A stretch of 64,000 nt of DNA from Burkholderia paludis (GTDB lineage: Bacteria > Pseudomonadota > Gammaproteobacteria > Burkholderiales > Burkholderiaceae), in assembly GCF_000732615.1 (NCBI RefSeq), contig NZ_JPGL01000046.1, positions 16,600 to 80,599 of the forward strand, written 5' to 3'. The notes below the pieces were generated by a model that saw only the letters and a list, made by a program, of their open reading frames with translations, was not told the DNA's origin and did not search any database. The position numbers and the translations under genes are program-made. Of the stretch, positions 43,647-53,773 are shown one piece after another. How positions within the stretch are numbered: position 1 is the first letter of the stretch; each line of letters opens with the position of its first letter.

Positions 43647-45269
43647 ATGTCGCTCGCCGTGGTTCGCAGTCGCGCGCCCGCTTCCGGCCGCGCGCCGGAC
43701 GTCACCGTCGAAGTCCATCTCGCCAACGGGTTGCCGTCGTTCTCGATCGTCGGCCTGCCCGATCTCGAAGTCCGCGAAAGCCGCGAGCGCGTGCGCGCCG
43801 CGCTGCAGAACTGCGGCTTCGAATTCCCGGTGCGCCGCATCACCGTCAACCTCGCGCCCGCCGACCTGCCGAAGGAATCGGGCCGGTTCGACCTGCCGAT
43901 CGCGCTCGGCATCCTCGCCGCGAACGGCCAGATCCCGGCCGACGCGCTGGCCGGCCGCGAATTTGCCGGCGAACTGTCGCTGACCGGCGCGCTGCGGCCG
44001 ATGCGCGGCGCGTTCGCGATGGCGTGCGGGGTCGCACGGGACGGGCAGGTCGCGGATAGCGGCGCGGCTTCCGGTTCGAACGCCGACGCCCTTTCCGGCT
44101 CAGGCGCCGGCGGCCTCGAGGCCGGCCCGCGCGCCGCCGCGTCGAACGCCCCCGAGCTGTACCTGCCGCTCGCCAGCGCCGCCGAGGCCGCGCTCGTGCC
44201 CGGCGTCACCGTGTTCGGCGCGCCCGACCTGCCCGCGCTGTGCGCGCACCTTGCCGGCGCACCGGACGCCCGGCTCGCGCCGGTCGCGGCGCCCTGCCTC
44301 GACGGGCTGCCCGCCCCGGCCGCCCCGGATCTCGCCGACGTGGTGGGCCAGCGCGGCGCGCGCCGCGCACTGGAAGTCGCGGCGGCGGGCGGCCACCACA
44401 TGCTGATGGTCGGGCCGCCGGGCGCCGGGAAGTCGATGCTGGCCGCCCGGCTGCCGGGGCTGCTGCCGCCGCTGACCGACGACGAGGCGCTGACGTCGGC
44501 CGCGCTCCTGTCCGCGAGCCGGCTCGGCTTCTCGCCCGCGCAGTGGCGCCGCCGGCCGTTCCGCGCACCGCATCATTCGTCGAGCGCCGCCGCGCTGGTC
44601 GGCGGCCGCAACCCGCCGCAGCCGGGCGAAATCACGCTCGCGCACCTCGGCGTGCTGTTCCTCGACGAACTGCCCGAATTCGACCGGCACGTGCTGGAGA
44701 TGCTGCGCGAGCCGCTGGAGGCCGGCCGCATCACGATCTCGCGCGCGGCCCAGCAGGCCGACTTTCCGGCCGCGTGCCAGCTGATCGCCGCGATGAACCC
44801 GTGCCCGTGCGGCTGGCACGGCGATCCGTCCGGGCGCTGCCGCTGCTCGCCGGACGTCGCCGCGCGCTACCTGCGCAAGCTGTCGGGGCCGCTCGTCGAC
44901 CGCATCGACATCCAGATCGACCTGCCCGCGCTGTCGCCGGCCGAGCTGGCGACGCGCACGTCGGCACCCGGCGAACCGAGCGCCGCGGTGGCCGCGCGGG
45001 TCGCGCAGGCGCGCGCGCTGCAGCTCGGCCGGCAGGGCAAGACGAATCACATGCTGAGCGGCCGCGAGACCGACGACCTGTGTCGGCCGACCGACGAAGG
45101 CGAACGGCTGCTGCGCGAGGCCGGCGAGCGCTTCGGCTGGTCGGCGCGCGCGTATTACCGCGTGCTGAAGGTCGCGCGGACGATCGCCGACCTGGCCGGC
45201 GACCCGTGGCCGACGGCCGCGCAGATCGCCGAGGCAATCCGCTACCGGCGTGTGCTCACGGCGCTCTGA
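43647..45269 (+). CDS. comM: YifB/ComM-family AAA+ ATPase (Mg-chelatase-like)
   Basis: This 540-residue protein has an N-terminal Lon-protease-like fold (residues 1-200), an AAA+ core with Walker A GPPGAGKS (255-263) and Walker B LFLDELPEF, a CPCGWHGDP cysteine region and a C-terminal domain ending AIRYRRVL. ComM is a hexameric helicase that promotes branch migration in natural transformation. Residues about 131-167, rich in Gly, Ala and Ser, interrupt the N-terminal domain and look like a family-atypical insertion. It is a single gene after ubiK. Confidence 0.93.
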   Translation: MSLAVVRSRAPASGRAPDVTVEVHLANGLPSFSIVGLPDLEVRESRERVRAALQNCGFEFPVRRITVNLAPADLPKESGRFDLPIALGILAANGQIPADALAGREFAGELSLTGALRPMRGAFAMACGVARDGQVADSGAASGSNADALSGSGAGGLEAGPRAAASNAPELYLPLASAAEAALVPGVTVFGAPDLPALCAHLAGAPDARLAPVAAPCLDGLPAPAAPDLADVVGQRGARRALEVAAAGGHHMLMVGPPGAGKSMLAARLPGLLPPLTDDEALTSAALLSASRLGFSPAQWRRRPFRAPHHSSSAAALVGGRNPPQPGEITLAHLGVLFLDELPEFDRHVLEMLREPLEAGRITISRAAQQADFPAACQLIAAMNPCPCGWHGDPSGRCRCSPDVAARYLRKLSGPLVDRIDIQIDLPALSPAELATRTSAPGEPSAAVAARVAQARALQLGRQGKTNHMLSGRETDDLCRPTDEGERLLREAGERFGWSARAYYRVLKVARTIADLAGDPWPTAAQIAEAIRYRRVLTAL

Positions 45270-45589
45270 GCGCCTTCCGAGGACAAAATCCGCCTGTCAA
45301 GACTTGACTTATTCACAATTCCCCGAATCCGGCATCGGATCGCGGCACGCCGCGACCTTTGCGCCGGGGAATGCGTATCCCTCTGTTTTAATTGACTTTT
45401 CTCAACGCGCGCGCGGGCGGCCAAACACGCCGAACGGCCGTCCCGCGCGGCTCAGCGGGAAATTCCGGCCACTTTTCAACAAAGTTATCCACATGCGCTG
45501 TGGATAGCCGAAAAATCCCCGCAAAATCCGGCGATTAGCGCCGAAAGCTGCGAACGAACTTTCAGTTGTCACGGTGTGCGCAGGCGCCG
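45270..45589. other. Convergent intergenic region with DnaA-box cluster
   Basis: This 320-bp gap between the convergent comM and lipoprotein genes has no ORF of merit. It contains three DnaA-box matches: TTATTCACA (45309-45317), TTATCCACA (45485-45493), and TGTGGATAG (45499-45507, one mismatch in reverse). A short hairpin TCGCGGC-AC-GCCGCGA (45340-45355) may terminate comM. The rest is unassigned. Confidence 0.6.
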
Positions 45590-46162
45590 TCAATCGAGCT
45601 TGAACGAGCCGAAAAACTGGTCGAGCTGCTCCTGGGCGAGCGGCCCGTCGGCGATCACGACCGCCTGGTACGCGTGCCGGCCGCGCGCGGCAAGCCGCGC
45701 GACGATCGTCTTGCGGGCGCGATCGCCGCCGGCAGCCGCGCCCGCGATGCGCAGCTCGAGCCCGCTCACCGCGCCGCCGGCCTTCAGCGGCACGGGCACC
45801 GACGCGATCTGCGGCGCGCCGTCCAGATTGCGGGACAACCCGGCGCGCAGGAACTCGAGCGCGGCGCGGCGTGTGTCGTCGCGGTCGTCGGGCAGCGTCA
45901 GCGTACCGACCGCGAACACCGCGCCGTCGACGTGCGCCGCCTGCATCCGCATCGGCAGCGACGCGCCGCCGAGCGCCACCGGCTGCTCCTCGACGGTCGG
46001 CTTCGCCGGCAGGTCGACGGTATAGCCGGCGTCGTTGTGCAGCGTGCGCCAGTCGTACGACGGCGAACACGCGGCCAGCGCGACGCTCGCGCACGCGAGC
46101 GCGGCGAAGTGTCGCAGTGGACGATAAAGGGGGCGCAACGAATCGATGACTTCCTTCGGCAT
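45590..46162 (-). CDS. Predicted lipoprotein of unknown function
   Basis: This 190-residue protein starts MPKEVIDSLRPLYRPLRHFA and has a lipobox (ALAAC) that would be lipidated at about residue 32. The mature part begins SPSYDWRTLHNDAGYTVDLPAKPTVEEQPV, rich in beta-strand-like stretches, and ends in QLDQFFGSFKLD. I do not recognise the family. It converges on comM, with the DnaA-box region beyond its 3' end, and is divergent from the thioredoxin-like gene. Confidence 0.72.
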   Translation of the reverse strand: MPKEVIDSLRPLYRPLRHFAALACASVALAACSPSYDWRTLHNDAGYTVDLPAKPTVEEQPVALGGASLPMRMQAAHVDGAVFAVGTLTLPDDRDDTRRAALEFLRAGLSRNLDGAPQIASVPVPLKAGGAVSGLELRIAGAAAGGDRARKTIVARLAARGRHAYQAVVIADGPLAQEQLDQFFGSFKLD

Positions 46163-46253
46163 GGCGTGGATCGGGCAGGCAAATCGGGCATTATCCGCCG
46201 AACGGGACGATCGGGAGGCGTGGCCGCCGCCGGTGCGCACGCCGCATTCGCGC

Positions 46254-46259
46254 TAAAAT
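46254..46259 (+). promoter_or_regulatory. Probable -10 element of the TlpA-like gene
   Basis: TAAAAT within CGCTAAAATAACCG lies 64 bp before ATG 46323. The -35 region is not clear. It resembles elements before gpmA and the ThiF-like gene. Confidence 0.4.
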
Positions 46260-46322
46260 AACCGCCGAATTTCGACATCCTTTGCATCGACCCGCGTCAT
46301 CGACCGACTCCGAGAGCACCAG

Positions 46323-46859
46323 ATGAACACCACGCCTCCCGCCCGGCGCAGCGCCGGACCCGCCCGCTACATCGTCGCGGCCGCCATCGTCGCGGCTGTC
46401 GCTGTGGCCGGCTTCTTCGCGTTCAACGGCAAGTCCACCGTGCCGGATGCGACCTTCACGCTGCTGTCCGGCCAGAAGGTCTCGACCGCAGGCGACCTGA
46501 AAGGCAAGGTCTACCTCGTGAACTTCTGGGCGACGAGCTGCGCGACCTGCATGCAGGAGATGCCGCAGATGGTCGACACCTACAACCGCTTCAAGGGCCA
46601 GGGGCTGGAATTCGTCGCGGTCGCGATGAACTACGATCCGCCGATGTACGTCGCGAACTACGCGCAGACGCGCCAGTTGCCGTTCAAGGTCGCGCTCGAC
46701 GACGGCAGCGTCGCGAAGCAGTTCGGCAACGTGCAGCTCACGCCGACGACCTTCGTCGTCGACAAGGACGGCAAGATCCTGAAGCGCTACGTCGGCGCCC
46801 CGCAGTTCGCGGAACTCGACGCGCTGCTCAAGAAGGCGCTCGACGGCAACGCGGCCTGA
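46323..46859 (+). CDS. TlpA/ResA-like membrane-anchored thioredoxin
   Basis: This 178-residue protein has an N-terminal membrane anchor (YIVAAAIVAAVAVAGFFAF) and a periplasmic thioredoxin-like domain with active site CATC in NFWATSCATCMQEMP and a cis-Pro loop LTPTTFVVDKDGKILKRYVG. TlpA/ResA relatives reduce disulfides for cytochrome c maturation or oxidase assembly. It is a single gene between the lipoprotein and dctD, followed by hairpins at 46880-46948. Confidence 0.9.
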   Translation: MNTTPPARRSAGPARYIVAAAIVAAVAVAGFFAFNGKSTVPDATFTLLSGQKVSTAGDLKGKVYLVNFWATSCATCMQEMPQMVDTYNRFKGQGLEFVAVAMNYDPPMYVANYAQTRQLPFKVALDDGSVAKQFGNVQLTPTTFVVDKDGKILKRYVGAPQFAELDALLKKALDGNAA

Positions 46860-46879
46860 GCGCCGCACGAACCGCCTGC

Positions 46880-46952
46880 AAGGGCGCGCGCCGCGCCCTT
46901 CGCCGCACGACGGACCGCCCGGCCGGACACCCCGGCTTCGCGGTCCGTTTGC
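46880..46952. terminator. Terminator-like hairpins between the TlpA-like gene and dctD
   Basis: AAGGGCGCG (46880-46888) pairs with CGCGCCCTT (46892-46900). A second stem, ACGGACCGC (46910-46918) with GCGGTCCGT (46940-46948), encloses a 21-nt loop and is followed by a T-rich tract. These sit between two converging genes and could serve both strands. Confidence 0.6.
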
Positions 46953-46955
46953 TTT

Positions 46956-48311
<1,356 letters not shown>

Positions 48312-48389
48312 CGTACTCACTTGCTCCTGACGGGCCGCGCGGCGCTGGCGCGCGCGGCTGCGTTGATGCCGGTCGGGCGCCGACCGGGC

Positions 48390-50309
48390 CTAGTGCGAGC
48401 CCGCCGGCTCGGACACGGAGTCCGGATGATGCGTGCGGGCGCGCCGCAGCGTCAAGACGAACAGCGCGCCGCCCGCGGGCGCGTTGCGCGCGGTCAGCGC
48501 CCCGCCCGCGTCGCTCGCGATCGACGACGAGATCGCGAGGCCGAGCCCGAGCCCGCGCCCCATTTCCTTGGTCGTGAAGAACGGCTCGAACAGGCGCGGC
48601 AGCAGGTCGGGCGCAATGCCGGGCCCGTTGTCGCGCACCTCGATCGCGAGCGTCGCCGCCGACACCGCGATCGTCACCTCGATGGCCGGCGACGCGACGC
48701 CCGCGACCGCGTCGAGCGCGTTGCCGAGCAGGTTGATCAGCACCTGTTCGAGGCGCAGATCCTCGCAGCGGGCGACGAGCGCCGGATAGTCGCGCGCCAG
48801 ATCGAGCGGCGCGCTCCGTTGCCCGTCATGCGCGGCCGCATCCTGCAGCGTCAGCGTGAGCGCGACGCCGCGCAGGCGCTCGTCGAGCAGCGACAGCACG
48901 CTGCGCAGCGCGCGCACGACGAGCGCCTGCTCGTTGCGCGGCTTCGCACGGCCGACGAACAGCTTCAGCTGGTTCGTGATCTTGCCCATCCGCTCGGTGA
49001 GCGCGGCGATCGCCTCGAGGTTCTCGCGCGCGGCCGCCTGTTCGCCGCGATCGAGCAGCACGCGCGTGTTGTCCGAGAAGCTGCGCAGCGCCGCGAGCGG
49101 CTGGTTCAGTTCGTGCGTGATGCCGGCCGCCATCTGGCCGAGCGCGGCGAGCTTGCTCGCCTGGATCAGTTCGTCGTGCGCGGCGCGCAGCTCCTGCTCC
49201 GCGCGGATCCGGTCGCCGACTTCCTTCTGCAGCTGCTCGTTCGCTTCCGACAGATCGGCCGTGCGCTCCTCGACACGCCGGTTCAGCTCCGCATAGGCCT
49301 GCTGCAGCAGCGCGCGGCCGCGGATCATTTCGCGCACGCGCGCACGCCGCATCCGCCAGTAGAACGCGAGCAGCGCGGCCGACACGAAGCCGAACCCCGT
49401 GACGATCGTCGCATTGCGCGCATCGGCGTCGACCGGCGCGATCGGCGCGAGCGTGACGAGCAGCCAGTCGGGCTCGCCGATCCGGCGCTTGCTGGCCAGG
49501 AAGCGCGGCGCGCGCAGGCCGGGGCCCGCGCCTGCGCCGGCCGAGCCGAGGCGCACGATCTCCGCATCGGGGCCGAGCACCTGTTCGACCCGCAGCGGCA
49601 GCGGCGTGACGGGCTGCTGCGCGTACTGGCGCGTCTCGTAGATCGACGCGGCGACGGGCCCCGTCAACGGGCGCAGCGTGTGGTACTTCCACGCGGGCAC
49701 CGACGACAGGAACACGACGCCGTGATCGTCCGCGACGACGAGCGGCTCCGACGCATCGGCGCCCTGGAACCATTCGAGGTTCAGCTTGACGACGACGACG
49801 CCCGCGATCCTGCCGTCTCGCCACACCGGTTGCGAGATGTAGTAGCCGGGATCGCGCGAGATCGTGCCGATTCCGAAGAAGCGGCCGACGTTGCCTTTCA
49901 TCGCGTCGAGGAAATACGGGCGGAAGCGGTATTCGATCCCGACGAAGCTGTCGGGCGCGCGCCAGTTGCTGGCGGCGACGCACAGGCCGTCCGCGCCGAT
50001 CACATAGGTGACGGTTGCGTGCGCGTGTTCGTTGAGGTCTTCGAGATAGCGGTTGACGCGCGCGGTGTAGTCGGCGCGCGTCGGCTCGGCGAGCAGGTCC
50101 TGCACGTACGGGTGGCTGCCGAGCAGATAGGGCAGCGATTCGTAGCGGTCGAGCGTGCTCTTGAGCGCGTTGGTGGTGCGGTCGACCCTCACCGCGGCGT
50201 TGCGCTGCAGCTCGGCGACGCCGCGCCGCCAGGTGATCGTCCACGTCAGCGTGCACGCCGCGGCGAGCGCGGCGGCAAGCACGACGAGAATGAGCAGGCG
50301 GCGCGTCAC
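48390..50309 (-). CDS. dctB: C4-dicarboxylate sensor histidine kinase DctB
   Basis: This 639-residue membrane kinase senses C4-dicarboxylates. A first helix (RRLLILVVLAAALAAACTL) and a second (about residues 280-300) flank a periplasmic sensor domain with Cache/PAS-like features. A coiled-coil linker leads to the H-box GITHELNQPLAALRSF and a HATPase with DNGPGIAPDLLPRLFEPFFTTK. GTG 50309 has GGAAG upstream and opens at the first helix; an upstream ATG (50423) would add 38 poorly conserved-looking residues. It follows dctA by 118 bp. Confidence 0.93.
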   Translation of the reverse strand: MTRRLLILVVLAAALAAACTLTWTITWRRGVAELQRNAAVRVDRTTNALKSTLDRYESLPYLLGSHPYVQDLLAEPTRADYTARVNRYLEDLNEHAHATVTYVIGADGLCVAASNWRAPDSFVGIEYRFRPYFLDAMKGNVGRFFGIGTISRDPGYYISQPVWRDGRIAGVVVVKLNLEWFQGADASEPLVVADDHGVVFLSSVPAWKYHTLRPLTGPVAASIYETRQYAQQPVTPLPLRVEQVLGPDAEIVRLGSAGAGAGPGLRAPRFLASKRRIGEPDWLLVTLAPIAPVDADARNATIVTGFGFVSAALLAFYWRMRRARVREMIRGRALLQQAYAELNRRVEERTADLSEANEQLQKEVGDRIRAEQELRAAHDELIQASKLAALGQMAAGITHELNQPLAALRSFSDNTRVLLDRGEQAAARENLEAIAALTERMGKITNQLKLFVGRAKPRNEQALVVRALRSVLSLLDERLRGVALTLTLQDAAAHDGQRSAPLDLARDYPALVARCEDLRLEQVLINLLGNALDAVAGVASPAIEVTIAVSAATLAIEVRDNGPGIAPDLLPRLFEPFFTTKEMGRGLGLGLAISSSIASDAGGALTARNAPAGGALFVLTLRRARTHHPDSVSEPAGSH

Positions 50310-50427
50310 GGTCGAGGCTTCCTGACGATGCGGATCGCCTATTGTGTCATAGGCCCCCGCATCCACGCCCCGGCCGCCGCGGGCCGCGCCGCCGGCTGGC
50401 GGGGCCGCCGCCTGCTCCTTCATGATG

Positions 50428-51717
50428 TCAGACGCCGGCCGTCTCGGTCGTCGCGACCTCGCCGCCGCCCGTCAGCGCCTGGCGCAGCTTGTTGCGGTCG
50501 AGCTCCTTCTCCCAGGCCGACACGACGACCGTCGCGACGCCGTTGCCGACGATGTTGGTCAGCGCGCGGCATTCGCTCATGAAGCGGTCGATGCCGAGGA
50601 TCAGCACCATGCCCGACAGCGGGATCGTCGGCACGACGGCCAGCGTCGCGGCGAGCGTGATGAAGCCCGCGCCCGTCACGCCGCTCGCGCCCTTCGACGT
50701 CAGCATCGCGACCGCCAGCAGCGTGAGCTGCTGCATCCACGTCAGTTCGATGTTGGTCGCCTGGGCGATGAACAGCACGGCCATCGTCATGTAGATGTTG
50801 GTGCCGTCCAGGTTGAACGAATAGCCGGTCGGCACGACGAGGCCGACGACCGAACGCGAGCAGCCGGCCTTCTCGAGCTTTTCCATCAGCTGCGGCAGCG
50901 CGGCTTCCGACGAGCTCGTGCCGAGCACGATCAGCAGCTCTTCCTTGATGTAGGAAACGAAGCGGATGATCGAGAAGCCCGTGAAGCGCGCGATCGTGCC
51001 GAGCACGACGAGCACGAACACGACCGACGTCAGGTAGAACGTGCCGATCAGCTTGAGCAGCGGCACCAGCGAGCCGACGCCGTACTTGCCGATCGTGAAC
51101 GCCATCGCGCCGAACGCGCCGATCGGCGCCAGCTTCGTGACGATGTGCACGATGCCGAACAGCACGCGCGTGAGGCCGTCGATGAAATCGGTCACGACCT
51201 TGCCGCGCTCGCCGAGGTGCGCGAGCACGCTGCCGAACAGCAGCGCGATCAGCAGGATCTGCAGGATCTCGCCCTGCGCGAACGCATCGACCATCGTGTT
51301 CGGGATGATGTGCATCAGGAAGTCGACCGTCGACTGCCCGTGCGCCTTCGCCGCGTACGACGCGACGGCCTTGCCGTCGAGCGTCGCCGGATCGATGTTG
51401 AAGCCGACGCCCGGACGCAGGATGTGCGTGGCCGCGAGGCCGAGCACCAGCGCGAAGGTCGACACGATCTCGAAGTACAGCAGCGCCTTGCCGCCGACGC
51501 GGCCCACCTTCTTCATGTCCTCCATGCCGGCGATGCCCGTGACGACCGTACAGAAGATGATCGGGCCGATCACCATCTTGATCAGCTTGATGAACCCGTC
51601 GCCGAGCGGCTTCATGTCGGTGGCGAGCGCCGGATAGTAGTGGCCGAGGATCACGCCGACGATGATGGCGAAGATCACCTGCACATAGAGCACTTTGTAG
51701 AAGGGTTTCTTCTTCAC
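50428..51717 (-). CDS. dctA: C4-dicarboxylate:cation symporter DctA
   Basis: This 429-residue DAACS-family transporter imports succinate, fumarate and malate with protons or sodium. It has about eight helices and re-entrant loops; the serine-rich motif LGTSSSEAALPQLMEKLEKAG and the substrate-binding PTGYSFNLDGTNIYMTMAVLFIAQ are present, as is VTGAGFITLAATLAVVPTIPL. It precedes dctB and dctD and has a sigma-54 promoter at 51927-51942. Confidence 0.97.
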   Translation of the reverse strand: MKKKPFYKVLYVQVIFAIIVGVILGHYYPALATDMKPLGDGFIKLIKMVIGPIIFCTVVTGIAGMEDMKKVGRVGGKALLYFEIVSTFALVLGLAATHILRPGVGFNIDPATLDGKAVASYAAKAHGQSTVDFLMHIIPNTMVDAFAQGEILQILLIALLFGSVLAHLGERGKVVTDFIDGLTRVLFGIVHIVTKLAPIGAFGAMAFTIGKYGVGSLVPLLKLIGTFYLTSVVFVLVVLGTIARFTGFSIIRFVSYIKEELLIVLGTSSSEAALPQLMEKLEKAGCSRSVVGLVVPTGYSFNLDGTNIYMTMAVLFIAQATNIELTWMQQLTLLAVAMLTSKGASGVTGAGFITLAATLAVVPTIPLSGMVLILGIDRFMSECRALTNIVGNGVATVVVSAWEKELDRNKLRQALTGGGEVATTETAGV

Positions 51718-51926
51718 GATGGTTCCTGCTGAAGGGTAGATGAGCCGATGGAAACGGCGTCACGCGCGCGGGCGAATGCCAGGGGAAGAATCACTCGCCC
51801 GCGCGGCTGCCGTGCCGCAACAAGCGATGCCTCAAGACATCCGACAGGGGAGGAAGGCAGTGGTCATCGATTGTCTCCTTGCTTGCTGTAGTTAGTCGGG
51901 CCGGGGGACGGCCGTGCGCTTTATAT

Positions 51927-51942
51927 TGCAAGGTCGATGCCA
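51927..51942 (-). promoter_or_regulatory. Sigma-54 promoter of dctA
   Basis: On the minus strand TGGCATCGACCTTGCA (51942-51927) fits TGGCAC/TG-N4-TTGCA with one deviation (C for G at the seventh base) and correct -24/-12 spacing. It lies 209 bp before the dctA start, so a long leader is expected. Confidence 0.8.
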
Positions 51943-52003
51943 GGTTCCCGAAACCCTTCAAACCATTGTTTTCATTGTATTTCCCATAATGCGGCAGGCA
52001 AGA

Positions 52004-52023
52004 AAATCCGGGATTCCGGATTT
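52004..52023. promoter_or_regulatory. Palindrome upstream of dctA, candidate DctD site
   Basis: AAATCCGG (52004-52011) and CCGGATTT (52016-52023) are perfect 8-bp arms around GATT, centred about 72 bp upstream of the -24 box. The position suits an activator site, and a second TTTCCGGAAA palindrome (52021-52030) adjoins it. DctD binding is inference. Confidence 0.45.
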
Positions 52024-52027
52024 CCGG

Positions 52028-52057
52028 AAAAGATCCGTCCGGATCGCCGGACGGATC
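52028..52057 (-). terminator. Intrinsic terminator after actP
   Basis: GATCCGTCCGG (52032-52042) pairs with CCGGACGGATC (52047-52057) around ATCG. On the minus strand it is followed by TTTT (complement of 52028-52031), 20 bp after the symporter stop. Confidence 0.8.
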
Positions 52058-52076
52058 GGCGCGTTCGTCGGACGAA

Positions 52077-53762
52077 TCAGTGCTGCACGGCGCGGCCGGC
52101 CAGCACGCCCGTCTGCGCGTAGAACTCCTGCTGCACGAACGCGTCGCGCTCGCGCCGCGCCCGCGCGCCGCGATCCGCGAGCGAGCCGACGACGATCCCG
52201 GCGAACGCGAGCGGCACCGACACGAGCGCCGGGTTGTCGAGGAACACCGGTGCGTGCGCGTGGTGCAACACGTCGACCCACACCGATTTCGACAGCACCG
52301 TGAGCACCACCGCGGACGCGAGGCCGAGACCGCCGCCGAGCACCGCGCCGCGCGTCGTCATCCCGCGCCAGAAGATCGACATCGCGAGCACCGGGAAATT
52401 GGCGCTCGCGGCCACCGCCGCGACGAGGCCGACCATGAACGCGACGTTTACGTGCTCGAACACGATCGACAGCCCGATCGCGACGGCCGACAGCGCGATC
52501 GTCGCCGCGCGCGAGATGCGCATCTCGAGGCGCTCGTCCGGCTTGCCGCGCGCCCACATCTGCGCATACAGGTCGTGCGAGATCGTCGTCGCGCCAGCGA
52601 GCGTCAGGCCCGCGACCACCGCGAGGATCGTCGCGAACGTGACGGCCGCGATGAAGCCGTAGAACGCATTCCCGCCGACCGCCTGCGCGAGCTTCACCGC
52701 CACCATGTTCGAGCCGCCGAGCAGGTCGCGCGTGAGGTTGAACGAGCCGTCGGCGCCGAGCCTGAAGAACTCGGGATGCTGCGCGAGCAGCACGATCGCC
52801 GAGAAGCCGATCACGAAGGTGAGCAGATAGAAATAGCCGATGAAGCCGGTCGCGTAGAGCACCGACTTGCGCGCCTCCTTCGCGTTCGGCACCGTGAAGA
52901 AGCGCATCAGGATGTGCGGGAAGCCGGCCGTGCCGAACATCAGCGCGATGCCGAGCGACAGCGCGTTGGCCGGATCGCGGATCAGCTTGCCGGGGCCCAT
53001 GATCGACAGCGCGCCCGGATGCACGGCCACCGCCCGACGGAACATCTCGTCGACGCTGAAGCCGAATTCGCCGAGCGCGAGCCACGCGAGCAGCGTCGCG
53101 CCGCACAGCAGCAGCACGGCCTTGATCACCTGCACCCAGGTGGTCGCGGTCATCCCGCCGAAGAACACGTAGACGACCATCAGCACGCCGACGATCAGCT
53201 CGGCCGTGCCGTACGACAACCCGAACAGCAACTGGATCAGCTTGCCCGCGCCGACCATCTGCACGACCAGGTACAGCACGACGATGGTCAGCGAGTTCGC
53301 CGACGTCAGCAGCCGGATCGGCCGCTGCGCGAAGCGGTACGCGACGACGTCGACGAACGTGAACTTGCCGAGGTTGCGCAGCGGCTCGGCGATCAGGAAC
53401 ATCACGAACGGCCAGCCGACGAGAAAGCCGATCGAGTAGATCAGCCCGTCGAAGCCGAACATGAACACCATGCCGGACAGCCCGAGGAACGACGCGGCCG
53501 ACATGTAGTCGCCCGCGATCGCGAGGCCGTTCTGCAACCCGGTGATGCCGCCGCCGGCCGTGTAGAAGTCGCGCGTGGAGCGCGTGCGGCGCGCGGCCCA
53601 GCGCGTGAGCGCGAGCGTCGCCAGCACGAACGCGAAGAACATCCCGATCGCGACCGGGTTCAATTCGACCTTGTCGGGCATCGGGCCGGCGACCGATACC
53701 GCATGGGCGGCGGAGGAAACGAGAACGGCAGGCGCGCCGAGCGCGATCGAGGTGCGTCGCAT
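52077..53762 (-). CDS. actP: ActP-like sodium:solute symporter
   Basis: This 561-residue SSS-family transporter has a cleavable-looking N-terminus (MRRTSIALGAPAVLVSSAAHA) and about thirteen helices. Family motifs include DFYTAGGGITGLQNGLAIAGDYMSAASFLG, WPFVMFLIAEPLRN and LMFGTAGFPHILMRFFTVPNAKEARKS. ActP in E. coli takes up acetate and short monocarboxylates. It follows a DUF485 (YjcH-like) gene by 11 bp, as in the yjcH-actP pair. The substrate here may be acetate or another acid used by the neighbouring acyl-CoA operon. Confidence 0.9.
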   Translation of the reverse strand: MRRTSIALGAPAVLVSSAAHAVSVAGPMPDKVELNPVAIGMFFAFVLATLALTRWAARRTRSTRDFYTAGGGITGLQNGLAIAGDYMSAASFLGLSGMVFMFGFDGLIYSIGFLVGWPFVMFLIAEPLRNLGKFTFVDVVAYRFAQRPIRLLTSANSLTIVVLYLVVQMVGAGKLIQLLFGLSYGTAELIVGVLMVVYVFFGGMTATTWVQVIKAVLLLCGATLLAWLALGEFGFSVDEMFRRAVAVHPGALSIMGPGKLIRDPANALSLGIALMFGTAGFPHILMRFFTVPNAKEARKSVLYATGFIGYFYLLTFVIGFSAIVLLAQHPEFFRLGADGSFNLTRDLLGGSNMVAVKLAQAVGGNAFYGFIAAVTFATILAVVAGLTLAGATTISHDLYAQMWARGKPDERLEMRISRAATIALSAVAIGLSIVFEHVNVAFMVGLVAAVAASANFPVLAMSIFWRGMTTRGAVLGGGLGLASAVVLTVLSKSVWVDVLHHAHAPVFLDNPALVSVPLAFAGIVVGSLADRGARARRERDAFVQQEFYAQTGVLAGRAVQH

Positions 53763-53773
53763 GTCGGCCTCCG

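Larger units (their letters stand above)
51718..52076. other. Intergenic regulatory region between actP end and dctA start
   Basis: This 359-bp region holds the dctA sigma-54 promoter, a palindrome that may bind DctD, and the terminator of the actP gene. A purine-rich patch (51846-51857) lies in the 5' leader. No ORF is supported. Confidence 0.6.

Noticed and set aside
45309..45507. Chromosomal replication origin
   Set aside because: Only three DnaA boxes are present; there is no AT-rich unwinding region, and dnaA, dnaN, parAB and gidA are not nearby.
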